Positions 42,573-52,717 of a stretch of DNA of 64,000 nucleotides are shown in pieces; position 1 is the first letter of the stretch, and every line of letters begins with the position of its first letter. The notes under the pieces were generated by a model. The model did no database searches. It was not told where the DNA came from and worked only from the letters and a program-made list of their open reading frames with translations. The stretch comes from JAVBKX01 sp031553835 (GTDB lineage: Bacteria > Bacteroidota > Bacteroidia > Bacteroidales > Azobacteroidaceae): contig JAVBKX010000009.1 in assembly GCA_031553835.1 (NCBI GenBank), positions 117,449 through 181,448 of the forward strand. The letters are read 5' to 3'. The translations under genes were made by a program, and so were the position numbers.

Positions 42573-43652
42573 TTACAAATTAATAACTGCCGCGTCTTGT
42601 TTGAAATATTTGAAACCGACTTGTTCTAAATTTTGTTGGGCCACTACTTCTTTTGCTACTTGCAGAAAGTGTTCAAAATCAAAAATGACAAAATCGATGT
42701 AGGAAAAATATTCTCCGGTTGCTCCTCCGATGCAATAGGCGTCTCCCGATTTTTCATAATGCGACACAATTTCATCTTCCAGGTTTGTTCTGAAATCAAG
42801 TAGTTCGTCAGTAGAAAAGGAAGTATTGTCGTAATAGAGAAATCCATACACTGCTCCGTTTTTAAATACCTGGTCGAATGTTTCGCTTTCTTCGTCGTAG
42901 TAAGCGCGCAGCATGGGGAAGCAGGATGTGTATCCGGCAAAAATGTCGGTTCGCAAAAGAATATCATCTACGTTTTCGGTCTGTGGATTCATGGAGTAGC
43001 TCGAAAAGACTTCCATCGGATTGTCCAATACGTCCCATTCTTTTTCTTGAATAGTTTGATCAATCAATTCTTTAAGTTGCCGGGGAGTAATGGCTTGTCC
43101 TTTGCTCTTTTTCTCGATGAAATCGATGGTTCCGACGTATTGCATCGTATATGCTTCTCCTAAAAATTGATCCAGCAGGATAAAGAAAATGGCATATCGC
43201 TGATTTTCATTCAGCGTGTTAATTTTTTCGGAATAAACTTCGATGTTGAATTTCTGGTCATCATTATTGACAGTGCAGTAAATATCGACAGTTTCATTAT
43301 CGATTTGGATTCCATACATCGACAGGCCAAAATTAGCATGGTTAGCAGGCCGGGTAGAATAAAAATTCCACTTTCTTTCCAATGATTTAGGAGCTTTTTG
43401 CTTCCAGTAGTAAGTTAACGGCAATTTGATTCTGTCGCCTTCAGGAGTAGTAATTAATTCATATTTCCCCTGTTCATCGTTAAAACCCATCTCAAAAAGT
43501 GGTTCGTCGAACGCAATGCTCAATAATTTATTCATTGCGGCGACTAGGGTTTCGCTATTGGATTTTGAATCTATTAATTCCCGAATTTGGTGTTCTTCTT
43601 TTTCAAATGCCCTCCAAAATTCTTCTATTCGTTGTTTAAATGATTTGTCCAT
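42573..43652 (-). CDS. Conserved hypothetical protein of the PorX cluster
   Basis: About 359 residues, soluble, no signal peptide or membrane span. The N-terminus is helical (KSFKQRIEEFWRAFEKEE); the rest is mixed alpha/beta, with WKQKAPKSLERKWNFYSTRP and IYCTVNNDDQKFNIEVYSEK. I do not recognise the family. The start at 43652 leaves 4 bases to the porX stop, while 43673 would overlap it. Its place between porX and tsaE suggests co-expression with the T9SS regulators; a role there is only a possibility. Confidence 0.75.
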   Translation of the reverse strand: MDKSFKQRIEEFWRAFEKEEHQIRELIDSKSNSETLVAAMNKLLSIAFDEPLFEMGFNDEQGKYELITTPEGDRIKLPLTYYWKQKAPKSLERKWNFYSTRPANHANFGLSMYGIQIDNETVDIYCTVNNDDQKFNIEVYSEKINTLNENQRYAIFFILLDQFLGEAYTMQYVGTIDFIEKKSKGQAITPRQLKELIDQTIQEKEWDVLDNPMEVFSSYSMNPQTENVDDILLRTDIFAGYTSCFPMLRAYYDEESETFDQVFKNGAVYGFLYYDNTSFSTDELLDFRTNLEDEIVSHYEKSGDAYCIGGATGEYFSYIDFVIFDFEHFLQVAKEVVAQQNLEQVGFKYFKQDAAVINL

Positions 43653-43656
43653 GATG

Positions 43657-45204
43657 TTATTTTTTGGGTTCAAGAGTAATTAATGGTATCATCATTTCTT
43701 CCATCGAAATACCTCCATGCTGGAATGTATCCATGTAATAAGAAACGTAGTAATTATAGTTGTTGGGATAGGCAAAAAAATCTTCATTCAATGCAAAAAT
43801 ATAGCGAGAACTGATATTGGGAGCGGGCAACCCGAATTTTTCAGGTTCTTTGATCTCGTACACTTCTTTGGGATTGTAAGCTAAATTTTTGCCTACTTTG
43901 TAACGCAAATTGGTATTTGTATTTTTATCTCCGACTACTTTGATGGCTTCCGATACGCGAATGGTTCCGTGGTCAGTCGTGAGGATAACTTTATGTCCTT
44001 GTTCCGCCATTTTACGAAAAAGCTCCAAGGTGGTGGAATGTTTGAACCACGACCGGGTCAGCGACCGGTAAGCTGCTTCTCCGGAAGCAAGTTCCCGGAT
44101 CATTTTGGATTCGGTGCGGGCATGGGAAAGCATATCCACAAAGTTTAATACGATTACATTCAATTGGCATGCTTCCAATTGGCTGAAATGTTGAATAATC
44201 CGTTCGCCAAAAGACGATTCGTTGATTTTGTGGTAAGAGAATGTATATTTTTTCCGGAAACGTTCGATTTGGGTCTGAATCAATGGTTCTTCGTTCAGGT
44301 TTTTGCCTTCTTCCGATTCTTCGTCCACCCATAATTCGGGAAACAATTTTTCGATCTGTGCAGGCATTAGTCCCGAGAAAATGGAATTTCGCGCATATTG
44401 TGTGGCAGTAGGAAGAATGGAAAAATACAAATCTTCATTAAAAGTATAAAATTCGGCCAGCAAATCTTTGACTTCCCGCCATTGATCTAAGCGAAAATTA
44501 TCGATCAATACGAAGAAAATTTTTTCTCCTTTGTCTAATGCAGGAAAGAGGACTTTTTTAAAAAGATCGGGGCTCATCAACGGGCGGCTATCCGGTTGAT
44601 TGATCCAGCTTTCATAATTTCGTTTTATAAATTTCCCAAACATCCGGTTGGCTTCCGATTTTTGCATCCGGAGCAGGTCAGACATTCCGGTTTGAGATTC
44701 TTCTAATTCCAATTCCCAATATACCAATTTTTTGTAAACCTCTTTCCAGTCTTCTGTCGAGAGAGAATCGTTGATTTGCATGCCGATTTTTGAAAAATCC
44801 TGCTGATAACCGGAAGTTGTTGTTTCGGTAATAATTTGATTTTTATGCAGATTCTTTTTTATGGAAAGTAAAATTTGATTCGGATTTACCGGTTTAATCA
44901 GGTAATCTGCAATTTTACTTCCGATGGCCTGGTTCATGATGCTTTCTTCTTCGCTTTTGGTAATCATAATTACCGGAACGGTCGGATTGAGTTCTTTTAT
45001 GATCGCCAGGGTTTCGAGACCACTCAAACCTGGCATATTTTCATCCAGGAAGATTACATCGAAATATTCATCTTTGCAGCAATCAATGGCATCTTGTCCG
45101 CTACATACTGTGGCCACTTCATACCCTTTTTCTTCGAGGAAAAGGATGTGAGGTTTTAATAAATCGATTTCGTCATCGGCCCATAAAATTCTGTCTTTTT
45201 TCAT
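43657..45204 (-). CDS. porX: T9SS response regulator PorX (receiver + PglZ domain)
   Basis: 515 residues. N-terminal receiver with the phospho-acceptor Asp in YFDVIFLDENMPGLSGLE and Lys in VIMITKSEEES, then a PglZ (alkaline-phosphatase-like) domain: FFVLIDNFRLDQWREVKDLL, VLNFVDMLSHARTESKMIRE and VILTTDHGTIRV with metal ligands. PorX with the kinase PorY regulates type IX secretion genes in Porphyromonas. It starts within the stop of the PorW-like gene (4-base overlap). Confidence 0.95.
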   Translation of the reverse strand: MKKDRILWADDEIDLLKPHILFLEEKGYEVATVCSGQDAIDCCKDEYFDVIFLDENMPGLSGLETLAIIKELNPTVPVIMITKSEEESIMNQAIGSKIADYLIKPVNPNQILLSIKKNLHKNQIITETTTSGYQQDFSKIGMQINDSLSTEDWKEVYKKLVYWELELEESQTGMSDLLRMQKSEANRMFGKFIKRNYESWINQPDSRPLMSPDLFKKVLFPALDKGEKIFFVLIDNFRLDQWREVKDLLAEFYTFNEDLYFSILPTATQYARNSIFSGLMPAQIEKLFPELWVDEESEEGKNLNEEPLIQTQIERFRKKYTFSYHKINESSFGERIIQHFSQLEACQLNVIVLNFVDMLSHARTESKMIRELASGEAAYRSLTRSWFKHSTTLELFRKMAEQGHKVILTTDHGTIRVSEAIKVVGDKNTNTNLRYKVGKNLAYNPKEVYEIKEPEKFGLPAPNISSRYIFALNEDFFAYPNNYNYYVSYYMDTFQHGGISMEEMMIPLITLEPKK

Positions 45205-48200
45205 TTTTGTTTCGCTTTTCGTTCTGCTTCCTTTTGTTTGCGGGCAGCTTCCCGTTCTTTTTCTTTTTGTTTGCGCGCTTCCTCTGCTGCTTTTTCTTTC
45301 TCTTTACGCTCTTTTTCTTTTTGTTTCTGACGGGCTTTTGCATCCGCCTCTTTTTGTTTGCGCGCGGCTTCTTTTTCTTTTTGCAATTGTTTTTTAGCCG
45401 CTTCTTTTTCTTTCAACTCTTGTTTTTTCAATTCCCGGAGATTTTTCTCCTGTTGTTCTTTTGCTTTCAGGATTGCTTTTTCTTCCTCTTCCTGTTGTTT
45501 GAGAAGCGCTTTCCGTTCTTTCTCCTCTTGAGCTTTCTGTTCTTTTTCAGCCTTTTCTTTTTCTTTCTTTTCTTTATCTAATTGTTTTTGACGTTCTTTT
45601 TCCTCTTTTTCCTGCTGTTTGACATATTCATCAATGGCATTCGATTTTTTCCTTTTAGAGAATAAATCACGAATACCCCGTATCGGATCTTCACTAATTT
45701 TATTCAAAGTTTCATTTGCAGAATTAATAACGTCAACCGCTTTTCCTGCGGCTTCATTTACATCATCCAATCCGTCGTTCACATCGTCTGCGGCTTCATT
45801 CACTTTATCAATCGCTTCATGAGCCTGATTAATCAATGGAACTTTTTGAATAGAATCCGTAGGAATAATCAATTCAAATTCGCTCTGCAATGAATCCGTT
45901 TTTTCCGTTTCAATCGATATATTTTTTGTTGTATCCGGCAATATTTCATCTTCAGAACTATCGTCACTTTCAATTTCTTTTTCTAATTTTTTGATTTCGG
46001 TCTTCTGTTGTTTATTCCATTGATTAATTAAGTGTGCATTGTCTCCACCATATTGTTTGGTGAAGAATTGAATGTATTCATCCAGACTTTTACCTTTTAA
46101 GAGGATATTAAAGTTGTCGATGGAAATAGGTACAATCACCACCGCAGAATCCAATTGATGTGCATAACCTGTGTCCTGATTGATCATCCGGTAATATTGC
46201 ATAATTTCATCCTGATTGAAAAATCCACGTATTTGTAACATGCTAATATCTCCAAATGTTTCAAAAACAAGATCAAAGTCGTTGACCATGAAATTACTGA
46301 AATTGTACTCGGCTACAGTAAATAACAACATGTTGTCGTTAACAGACCCTGTCGGGTAAAGTAATAACATTTCATGCGGAGCATTTTTTTCCGGAGAAAA
46401 TACCAGCATGGAATCAGGTACAAAATCTTCGTTTCCATCGACTCCAAACCGGATATTGAATAATTGTCCCTGTATTAAATTTCCATTTCCGGATAAGGTT
46501 AATCCGCGTTGTAATCCTTTCATCATTTCTCCGGCCAGGGCTGTAACATCGGCATTGGGGAAGCGTTCGATCAATTCTTTCAAACGAATCTTGAAATCGT
46601 TGGGCTGATGAGTTTGCACATAACTCAAGGCGTTGAGAAACATAAACTTCGGAATTAAAGGCGATTGCGCATAGCGTTCGCTTGCCAGCTTGTAATTTTG
46701 CCGTACAAGTGATGTGTTGCCTTCCATGTATGCTTTATATGTATCTTGATAAATAGAATCCTGAACAATATGCATGACACTCATATTGTATTCATAATGG
46801 GGATCGGCCATAGCGATGGCAAGTTCGCTTTCAGGAAATTCCGAACGGATTTTGGCTTTGTACAATTCTGCCATGTAAGAATCTCGTAATTTCAGGTAAA
46901 TCAAATATAGGTGATAGTATGAGTCTAACTTGAATTCATTATCGGGGAAGCGCGTATCTAATGTGTTAAATGTTTCGATGGAAAGGGAGAAATCTTCCAG
47001 ATTGTCTTTGTAGATAACACCCATATTGAATAGTCCGTCCATGATAATCAGATTGGATGCTTCAACATCTTCCGGTGTAAACGGGATTTGTTGCAGGTAG
47101 AATTTTGGATCTTTCGGATCGGATGATACGTCTTCTTCTGCAGGAACATGCCCTATGCTATCGGTTACAGCATTCGTTTCGGATATATTTTCAGCTTGCA
47201 TGTCATTGGCAGCATCGACAGAATCTGCGAATTCATCGATAATTGGGCTGATTTTATTCCGCCTTCTCCAGTCATCTTCCAATTTTCTTCTGCCCCAACG
47301 TTGTTGGAAAATATTCTTTCCCTGGGCAATCGCAGTCGCATTATAAAAGTAAAATTCATTGCTTTGCGGTCCACCCGGCATAGGGCCTGGCAGTGCGCCT
47401 CCCGGATTTCCCCTTCTGTTCATCATTTCGTTGCGCACATCTTCTTGTTTGGCGAGGTATTCTTCCCGTTGGGCCTTTTCTTTTTCTTCTTCTTCTTTTT
47501 TCTTCAGATTTTCAATGATATTATTGATAACAACCATTCGGTCGGCTTCAGGCAATTTGGCTAATGCCTGCAAACTATCCTGAAGATGTATGGCTTCATA
47601 AAAAACGACCAATTCATCGAGAACTTCCGATCGTTTGGCAACGCGGGCATAGTCTTTATGTTCTTTTTTTAATATTCCCATTGCATCGGCATAACACGGT
47701 TGCGCCTGGATATAGTTGCGTTGTTGAAAATACAGATCGCCGAGTACTACCTGGCACAATGCTTTATCTAAGCCGTTTTGTGTGCTTTTAGTTACTCCTT
47801 GCGCATAACTTGCAATCGCTTTGGCCGTATCGGGAATTGTCATATATACGTTTCCCATTGCATAATATACCTGATCTAAATAATCTTTGTTTTTGCTGCT
47901 TTTGGACATGGAGTTCAACATTCCGATCAATTTTTGTGTATTTCCTCCGGGAAATACTTCTGTCTGGCGAATTTTGGCGCTGAATTCCAGTTTGTATGTA
48001 GTATTTGATTTGGCTACTTCTTCAAATGTTTTGTAGGCCATCGTTTTGTTGTCCAAAGTGGTGTAGATTTGTCCCAGCAGGTAACGCATACGCGCTTTTT
48101 GCAATTTATTTTTTTCGTTATCAATGGCGACATTCAGGTAGGGGACAGCATCCTGATATCGCTTGTTTTTCACTAAATAATCGGCATAGACAGCAGAAAA

Positions 48201-48830
48201 CCAGGCATTTTGCTTTGTAGGAAGGTGCTCGTTGTTGATTTGGGAAAGCAGATTGTCTGCATCATAATTCCATCCCATTTCGGAATAACACCGGGCTTGC
48301 CAGATTTTGGCCGGCGCCACAATTTCGGGTTGCGATACATAATGGCGGGCAATATAGGAAAAAGTGCTGGAGGCTTGCAGGAAATCGCCGTTGTAGAATT
48401 GCGATTCTCCCATCAACATCCAGGCTTTATGCAGGAAAGGGTTGTATTCTTCCCTGCTCATGAATTCCTGATATTTCGGATCGTTCCGTTTCCCGGCTTT
48501 CTTTTCCGGTTTTTCTTTGATTGAATGCGATTTAATCGCCTTCACTGCTTTTTCGTATGATTTGTCGAAAGGGCCTCCGGGTGTTTTTTTGTCCTTCGGT
48601 AACGAACTTACCGGATACATCAGGATCTGGTCGGTATATTCTTCCTGATACCCTTCCTGTTGTGATTTTAAAGCCTGGTCAAAAGCTTCTTTTCCATTGA
48701 AATAAACGTTGTAACGGGTATTAAATGAGTGATACCATCTGGTCATGCCGGTATTTTTTGTAGAAGTACATGAAACCAGCAGGGCAAGAAGGAGAAATAC
48801 CAGGATAATATGACGTTGTTTCAGGTTCAA
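45201..48830 (-). CDS. porW: T9SS-associated TPR lipoprotein PorW/SprE
   Basis: 1209 residues. Lipoprotein signal MNLKQRHIILVFLLLALLVS with Cys at SCTST, the PorW/SprE-typical start MTRWYHSFNTRYNVYFNGKE, and many TPRs through residue about 800. A low-complexity C-terminus (about 1000-1209) is first a DVNEAA helical repeat, then a Lys/Glu/Arg coiled coil (RKQKEKEREAARKQKEAERK). PorW is required for gliding or type IX secretion in other Bacteroidetes. The very long charged tail is unusual. Confidence 0.9.
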   Translation of the reverse strand: MNLKQRHIILVFLLLALLVSCTSTKNTGMTRWYHSFNTRYNVYFNGKEAFDQALKSQQEGYQEEYTDQILMYPVSSLPKDKKTPGGPFDKSYEKAVKAIKSHSIKEKPEKKAGKRNDPKYQEFMSREEYNPFLHKAWMLMGESQFYNGDFLQASSTFSYIARHYVSQPEIVAPAKIWQARCYSEMGWNYDADNLLSQINNEHLPTKQNAWFSAVYADYLVKNKRYQDAVPYLNVAIDNEKNKLQKARMRYLLGQIYTTLDNKTMAYKTFEEVAKSNTTYKLEFSAKIRQTEVFPGGNTQKLIGMLNSMSKSSKNKDYLDQVYYAMGNVYMTIPDTAKAIASYAQGVTKSTQNGLDKALCQVVLGDLYFQQRNYIQAQPCYADAMGILKKEHKDYARVAKRSEVLDELVVFYEAIHLQDSLQALAKLPEADRMVVINNIIENLKKKEEEEKEKAQREEYLAKQEDVRNEMMNRRGNPGGALPGPMPGGPQSNEFYFYNATAIAQGKNIFQQRWGRRKLEDDWRRRNKISPIIDEFADSVDAANDMQAENISETNAVTDSIGHVPAEEDVSSDPKDPKFYLQQIPFTPEDVEASNLIIMDGLFNMGVIYKDNLEDFSLSIETFNTLDTRFPDNEFKLDSYYHLYLIYLKLRDSYMAELYKAKIRSEFPESELAIAMADPHYEYNMSVMHIVQDSIYQDTYKAYMEGNTSLVRQNYKLASERYAQSPLIPKFMFLNALSYVQTHQPNDFKIRLKELIERFPNADVTALAGEMMKGLQRGLTLSGNGNLIQGQLFNIRFGVDGNEDFVPDSMLVFSPEKNAPHEMLLLYPTGSVNDNMLLFTVAEYNFSNFMVNDFDLVFETFGDISMLQIRGFFNQDEIMQYYRMINQDTGYAHQLDSAVVIVPISIDNFNILLKGKSLDEYIQFFTKQYGGDNAHLINQWNKQQKTEIKKLEKEIESDDSSEDEILPDTTKNISIETEKTDSLQSEFELIIPTDSIQKVPLINQAHEAIDKVNEAADDVNDGLDDVNEAAGKAVDVINSANETLNKISEDPIRGIRDLFSKRKKSNAIDEYVKQQEKEEKERQKQLDKEKKEKEKAEKEQKAQEEKERKALLKQQEEEEKAILKAKEQQEKNLRELKKQELKEKEAAKKQLQKEKEAARKQKEADAKARQKQKEKERKEKEKAAEEARKQKEKEREAARKQKEAERKAKQK

Positions 48831-49089
48831 ATAAATTAAAGTGGCGACAAAGAGAAACTCTTTATTTTAACTGTTTTTTTCTCATTTTATTGCTTTTGGG
48901 GTAAAGATTTTTTATGCATGGGGAAATCCACACAAATTGCCCCAACTATTTTGATTGAATATTGAAATGGACTGATATTATTTCATTGTCTTTCAGATGT
49001 TAGTTTTAAAAAGTACTTATTTGGCACGGTTTTTTCATAATATTAAATAACTTTATCTAATTTACATACTCCTGCTGATGGAATCATTT

Positions 49090-49360
49090 ATTATTTTTTC
49101 TTATGCCGGCAATTTTTTCAAATTTTTATTGAATTTGGGAGTTGAAAGTCCGTTGGAATATCTTTCAAGGATTTTGTATGTATGTGCCTCAGGGCACGTA
49201 TCCTCGTCCGGGAGGCCTCCTTTTGTTGCGTGATGTACGATTTTCTTTTTGCTTGTGAAAGTCAGAAGAAGAGGCTATAAATTTATGTGTATGTATTGTG
49301 TGTTTTCAAAAATTGCAAAAGGATGTTTCCCGGAAGAAGAGGAGGTTAAATAATTAACAG
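49090..49360 (+). ncRNA. Candidate rod-shaped structured RNA (possibly 6S/Bacteroidales-1-like)
   Basis: Distal segments are complementary: GCAATTTTT (49109-49117) with AAAAATTGC (49308-49316), and TTTCTT/CCGG near 49097-49108 with CCGGAAGAAGA near 49330-49340. Local hairpins lie inside: TTGAAAG/CTTTCAA (49142-49167), GTGCC/GGGCAC (about 49184-49197) and CCTC/GGGAGG (about 49202-49214). A closed rod with internal hairpins is what 6S-like RNAs look like, and it lies outside genes. No family signature was recognised with certainty, and the strand is a guess. Confidence 0.35.
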
Positions 49361-49420
49361 TTTTCTTATTCTTATTGAAGTTTCAGTATTCATTGCGAAA
49401 TATTTAAATGTTGAAACTTT

Positions 49421-49466
49421 AAAAACAATAAACCATGGACAATTTTGCCCATGGTTTATTGTTTTT
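49421..49466. terminator. Terminator downstream of carB
   Basis: AAAAACAATAAACCATGG and CCATGGTTTATTGTTTTT form an 18-bp perfect stem with A and T tracts on both sides; usable in both directions. Confidence 0.9.
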
Positions 49467-49483
49467 AGCCCGGCTTTCATTCC

Positions 49484-52400
49484 TCAATTATACTCTTTCC
49501 AGCTCTTGATCTGAATTTCATGTGTATCTATCGTGCAGAAAGCTTCGATAAAGGCGCTGGCCAGACGGGCATTTGTCAGCAAAGGAATATTGTGATCAAT
49601 GGCAGCCCGGCGTATTTTATAACCGTTGGTTAATTCCCGGCGGGTATGGTTTTTCGGAATGTTGATTACCAAATCGATTTTATGCGCCGACATAATGTCG
49701 AGGATATTGTTTTGTCCGCCTTCATCGGGCCAATCTACCGTAATGGCTTTGATGCCGTTTTCGGTTAAGAATTGTTGAGTTCCGGAAGTGGCATAAATCG
49801 TGTAATTCTTTTCTTCCAATGAGCGGCAGGCATCGAGCAAATCTACTTTTGATTTAGCTGCTCCCGAAGAAATCAAAATGCCCTTTTTGGGAATGTCATA
49901 CCCGACGGCGATCATGGACGAAAGTAATGCTTCGTTGTAATCATCGCCGATGCAGCCTACTTCGCCGGTGGAAGACATATCTACTCCCAAAATCGGATCG
50001 GCTTTATGCAAACGGGTGAATGAGAATTGCGACGCTTTTACTCCGATCCAATCGATATCGAATACCGAACTGTCGGGTTTAGTATAAGGCGCATCCAACA
50101 TAATTTTGGTCGCTGTTTCGATGAAGTTGCGTTTCAATACTTTGGAGACAAAGGGGAATGACCGGGAAGCCCGCAGGTTGCATTCGATTACTTTTACATC
50201 ATTGTTTTTGGCTAAGTATTGAATGTTGAAAGGACCGCTGATATTGAGTTCCTTCGCAATCATTTTGCTTACCTTTTTGATGCGACGCGCTGTTTCGAAA
50301 TAAATTTTTTGTGCGGGGAACACTAATGTGGCATCACCCGAGTGTACGCCGGCAAATTCTACGTGTTCTGAAATTGCATACTCTACAACTTCTCCATTGC
50401 AGGCAACGGCATCGAATTCGATTTCTTTGGCATTTTGAAGGAATTCCGAAACGACTACCGGATATTCTTTCGAAACTTTGGCTGCCGCTTTGAGGAAAGT
50501 TTCCATATCTTCCTGCGAGTAACATACGTTCATCGCAGCCCCGGAAAGTACGTAAGATGGCCGTATCAGCACTGGGAAGCCTACTTTTTCAACGAAATGA
50601 TTGATATCTTCCATGCTCGATAATTCTTTCCATTGTGGTTGGTCGATACCTAATTGATCTAACATGGCCGAGAATTTGTGCCGGTTTTCCGCCCGGTCGA
50701 TGCTTACCGGAGAAGTGCCTAATACGGGTACTTGCTGGCGGTGGAGTTTCATGGCCAGGTTGTTCGGAATTTGTCCTCCTACCGAAACGATCACTCCTTT
50801 GGGATTTTCCAGGTCAATGATGTCGAGAACGCGTTCGAGCGATAATTCGTCGAAATACAACCGGTCGCACATGTCGTAGTCGGTCGATACGGTTTCCGGA
50901 TTATAATTGATCATAATGGCCTTGTAGCCTAATTTTCGGGCGGTTTCCACTGCGTTGACCGAGCACCAGTCGAATTCGACGGACGAACCGATCCGGTATG
51001 CTCCTGAACCTAATACGACTACGCTTTTTTCGTTTTTGTAGTAAGGAATATCGTTCTCGTTACTTCCATAGGTCATGTATAAATAATTAGTCAAATCCGG
51101 GTCTGCAGAAGCAATGGTGTTGATCCGTTTTACCGCCGGAAGAATGTTGTTTTTCTTTCGGAGTGCACGTACTCTCAAATTGCCTTTTTCCATGTTGTCT
51201 GCCGGATCTTCAACAAACCGGATAATTTGGAAGTCTGAAAATCCGAGTCGCTTGGCTTCTTTCAATACTTCTACCGGAAGTTCTTCTATCGTATTATATG
51301 TTTTGAGTTTGTTGGCAAAATCGACAATATTTTTCATTCCGTTTAAGAACCAGTGGTCGATTTTGGTCAATTCGTGTAGTCGTTCTACGGTATATCCTTT
51401 TTCCAAAGCTTTAGCAATGGCAAAAATCCGGAGATCGGTCGGATTGGCTAATTCTTCATCTAAATTGTTGAATTCCAAATCTTTGTTTCCGACAAATCCG
51501 TGCATCCCTTGTCCGATCATTCGAAGGCCTTTCTGGATAATTTCTTCAAATGATTTACCAATCGACATGATTTCGCCTACCGATTTCATGCTGGAACCGA
51601 TTTGGCGCGAAACGCCTGCGAATTTTGTCAAGTCCCAACGTGGAATTTTGACAATCATATAATCAACCGAAGGAGCTGTATAAGCAGAATTGGGAGTTCC
51701 CATTTCCCCGATTTGATCCAGCGTGTAGCCCAATGCTAATTTGGCTGCTACGAATGCCAGCGGATAACCGCTTGCTTTGGATGCTAATGCTGAGGAGCGG
51801 CTCAACCGGGCATTGATTTCGATGACGCGGTAATCGTTGGTATGGGCGTTGAATGCATATTGGATGTTGCATTCTCCTACGATACCGATATGGCGGATGA
51901 TTTTTTTAGCAATATCTTCTAACAGGGTGATTTGTTCTCGTGACAGGGAACAGATGGGAGCGACGACGATACTTTCGCCTGTATGTACGCCTAATGGGTC
52001 CACATTTTCCATCGGAACGACTGTAAAGCAATGGTCGTTTTTATCGCGGATGACTTCGAATTCTATTTCTTTCCATCCTTTCAGGGATTCTTCTACCAGG
52101 ATTTGTTTGGAATAGGCAAAGGAACTTTCGCACAATACTTTGAATTCTTCGAGGTTGGCGCAGATGCCGCTACCTAATCCTCCTAAGGCGTATGCCGAAC
52201 GCACCATGACGGGAAATCCGATTTTGTTGGCAGCAGCGATGGCGTCTTCCATGCTTTCTACGGCCTGGCTAACCGGTGTTTTTGCATCGATTTCATTCAG
52301 TTTCTTGGTAAACAGGTCGCGGTCTTCGGTACACATGATTGCTTCGACGGATGTACCAAGGACTTTGACACCATATTTTTTGAGTGTGCCCGACAGATAC

Positions 52401-52705
52401 ATTTCTGTTCCGCAGTTTAATGCAGTTTGTCCTCCGAATGCCAACAAGATGCCGTCCGGTTTTTCTTTTTGGATTACTTCTTCCACAAAGTAGGGAGTAA
52501 TCGGCAGGAAATATACCTGGTCGGCAACCCCTTCCGATGTCTGGATTGTTGCAATGTTGGGATTAATCAACACGGTACTGATACCTTCTTCTTTCAACGC
52601 TTTCAGCGCTTGCGAACCGGAATAGTCAAATTCTCCGGCCTGACCGATTTTGAGCGCACCCGAACCCAAAACCAATACTTTTCTGATTTCTTTTTTTTCT
52701 GACAT
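49484..52705 (-). CDS. carB: Carbamoyl phosphate synthase large subunit
   Basis: Makes carbamoyl phosphate for pyrimidine and arginine synthesis. 1073 residues with two ATP-grasp halves (VLVLGSGALKIGQAGEFDYS and VVVLGSGAYRIGSSVEFDWC) and a C-terminal MGS-like allosteric domain (GTQQFLTENGIKAITVDW). The glutaminase subunit gene carA is not adjacent; GH2 lies upstream instead. A short transcribed leader with a terminator precedes it (52743-52895), indicating attenuation. Confidence 0.96.
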   Translation of the reverse strand: MSEKKEIRKVLVLGSGALKIGQAGEFDYSGSQALKALKEEGISTVLINPNIATIQTSEGVADQVYFLPITPYFVEEVIQKEKPDGILLAFGGQTALNCGTEMYLSGTLKKYGVKVLGTSVEAIMCTEDRDLFTKKLNEIDAKTPVSQAVESMEDAIAAANKIGFPVMVRSAYALGGLGSGICANLEEFKVLCESSFAYSKQILVEESLKGWKEIEFEVIRDKNDHCFTVVPMENVDPLGVHTGESIVVAPICSLSREQITLLEDIAKKIIRHIGIVGECNIQYAFNAHTNDYRVIEINARLSRSSALASKASGYPLAFVAAKLALGYTLDQIGEMGTPNSAYTAPSVDYMIVKIPRWDLTKFAGVSRQIGSSMKSVGEIMSIGKSFEEIIQKGLRMIGQGMHGFVGNKDLEFNNLDEELANPTDLRIFAIAKALEKGYTVERLHELTKIDHWFLNGMKNIVDFANKLKTYNTIEELPVEVLKEAKRLGFSDFQIIRFVEDPADNMEKGNLRVRALRKKNNILPAVKRINTIASADPDLTNYLYMTYGSNENDIPYYKNEKSVVVLGSGAYRIGSSVEFDWCSVNAVETARKLGYKAIMINYNPETVSTDYDMCDRLYFDELSLERVLDIIDLENPKGVIVSVGGQIPNNLAMKLHRQQVPVLGTSPVSIDRAENRHKFSAMLDQLGIDQPQWKELSSMEDINHFVEKVGFPVLIRPSYVLSGAAMNVCYSQEDMETFLKAAAKVSKEYPVVVSEFLQNAKEIEFDAVACNGEVVEYAISEHVEFAGVHSGDATLVFPAQKIYFETARRIKKVSKMIAKELNISGPFNIQYLAKNNDVKVIECNLRASRSFPFVSKVLKRNFIETATKIMLDAPYTKPDSSVFDIDWIGVKASQFSFTRLHKADPILGVDMSSTGEVGCIGDDYNEALLSSMIAVGYDIPKKGILISSGAAKSKVDLLDACRSLEEKNYTIYATSGTQQFLTENGIKAITVDWPDEGGQNNILDIMSAHKIDLVINIPKNHTRRELTNGYKIRRAAIDHNIPLLTNARLASAFIEAFCTIDTHEIQIKSWKEYN

Positions 52706-52717
52706 CGTAAGTAATAT

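Larger units (their letters stand above)
48831..49483. other. Gene-free interval between porW and carB
   Basis: About 650 bases with no supported protein gene. It contains a candidate structured RNA on the plus strand (about 49090-49360), a sigma-54-like motif TGGCACGGTTTTTTCA at 49022-49037 with one mismatch in the -12 GC, and a strong terminator at 49421-49466. The rest is AT-rich without recognisable signals. Confidence 0.6.

Noticed and set aside
45207..45581. Long plus-strand frame rich in Phe and Leu
   Set aside because: Antisense shadow of the Lys/Glu-rich tail of the PorW-like protein.
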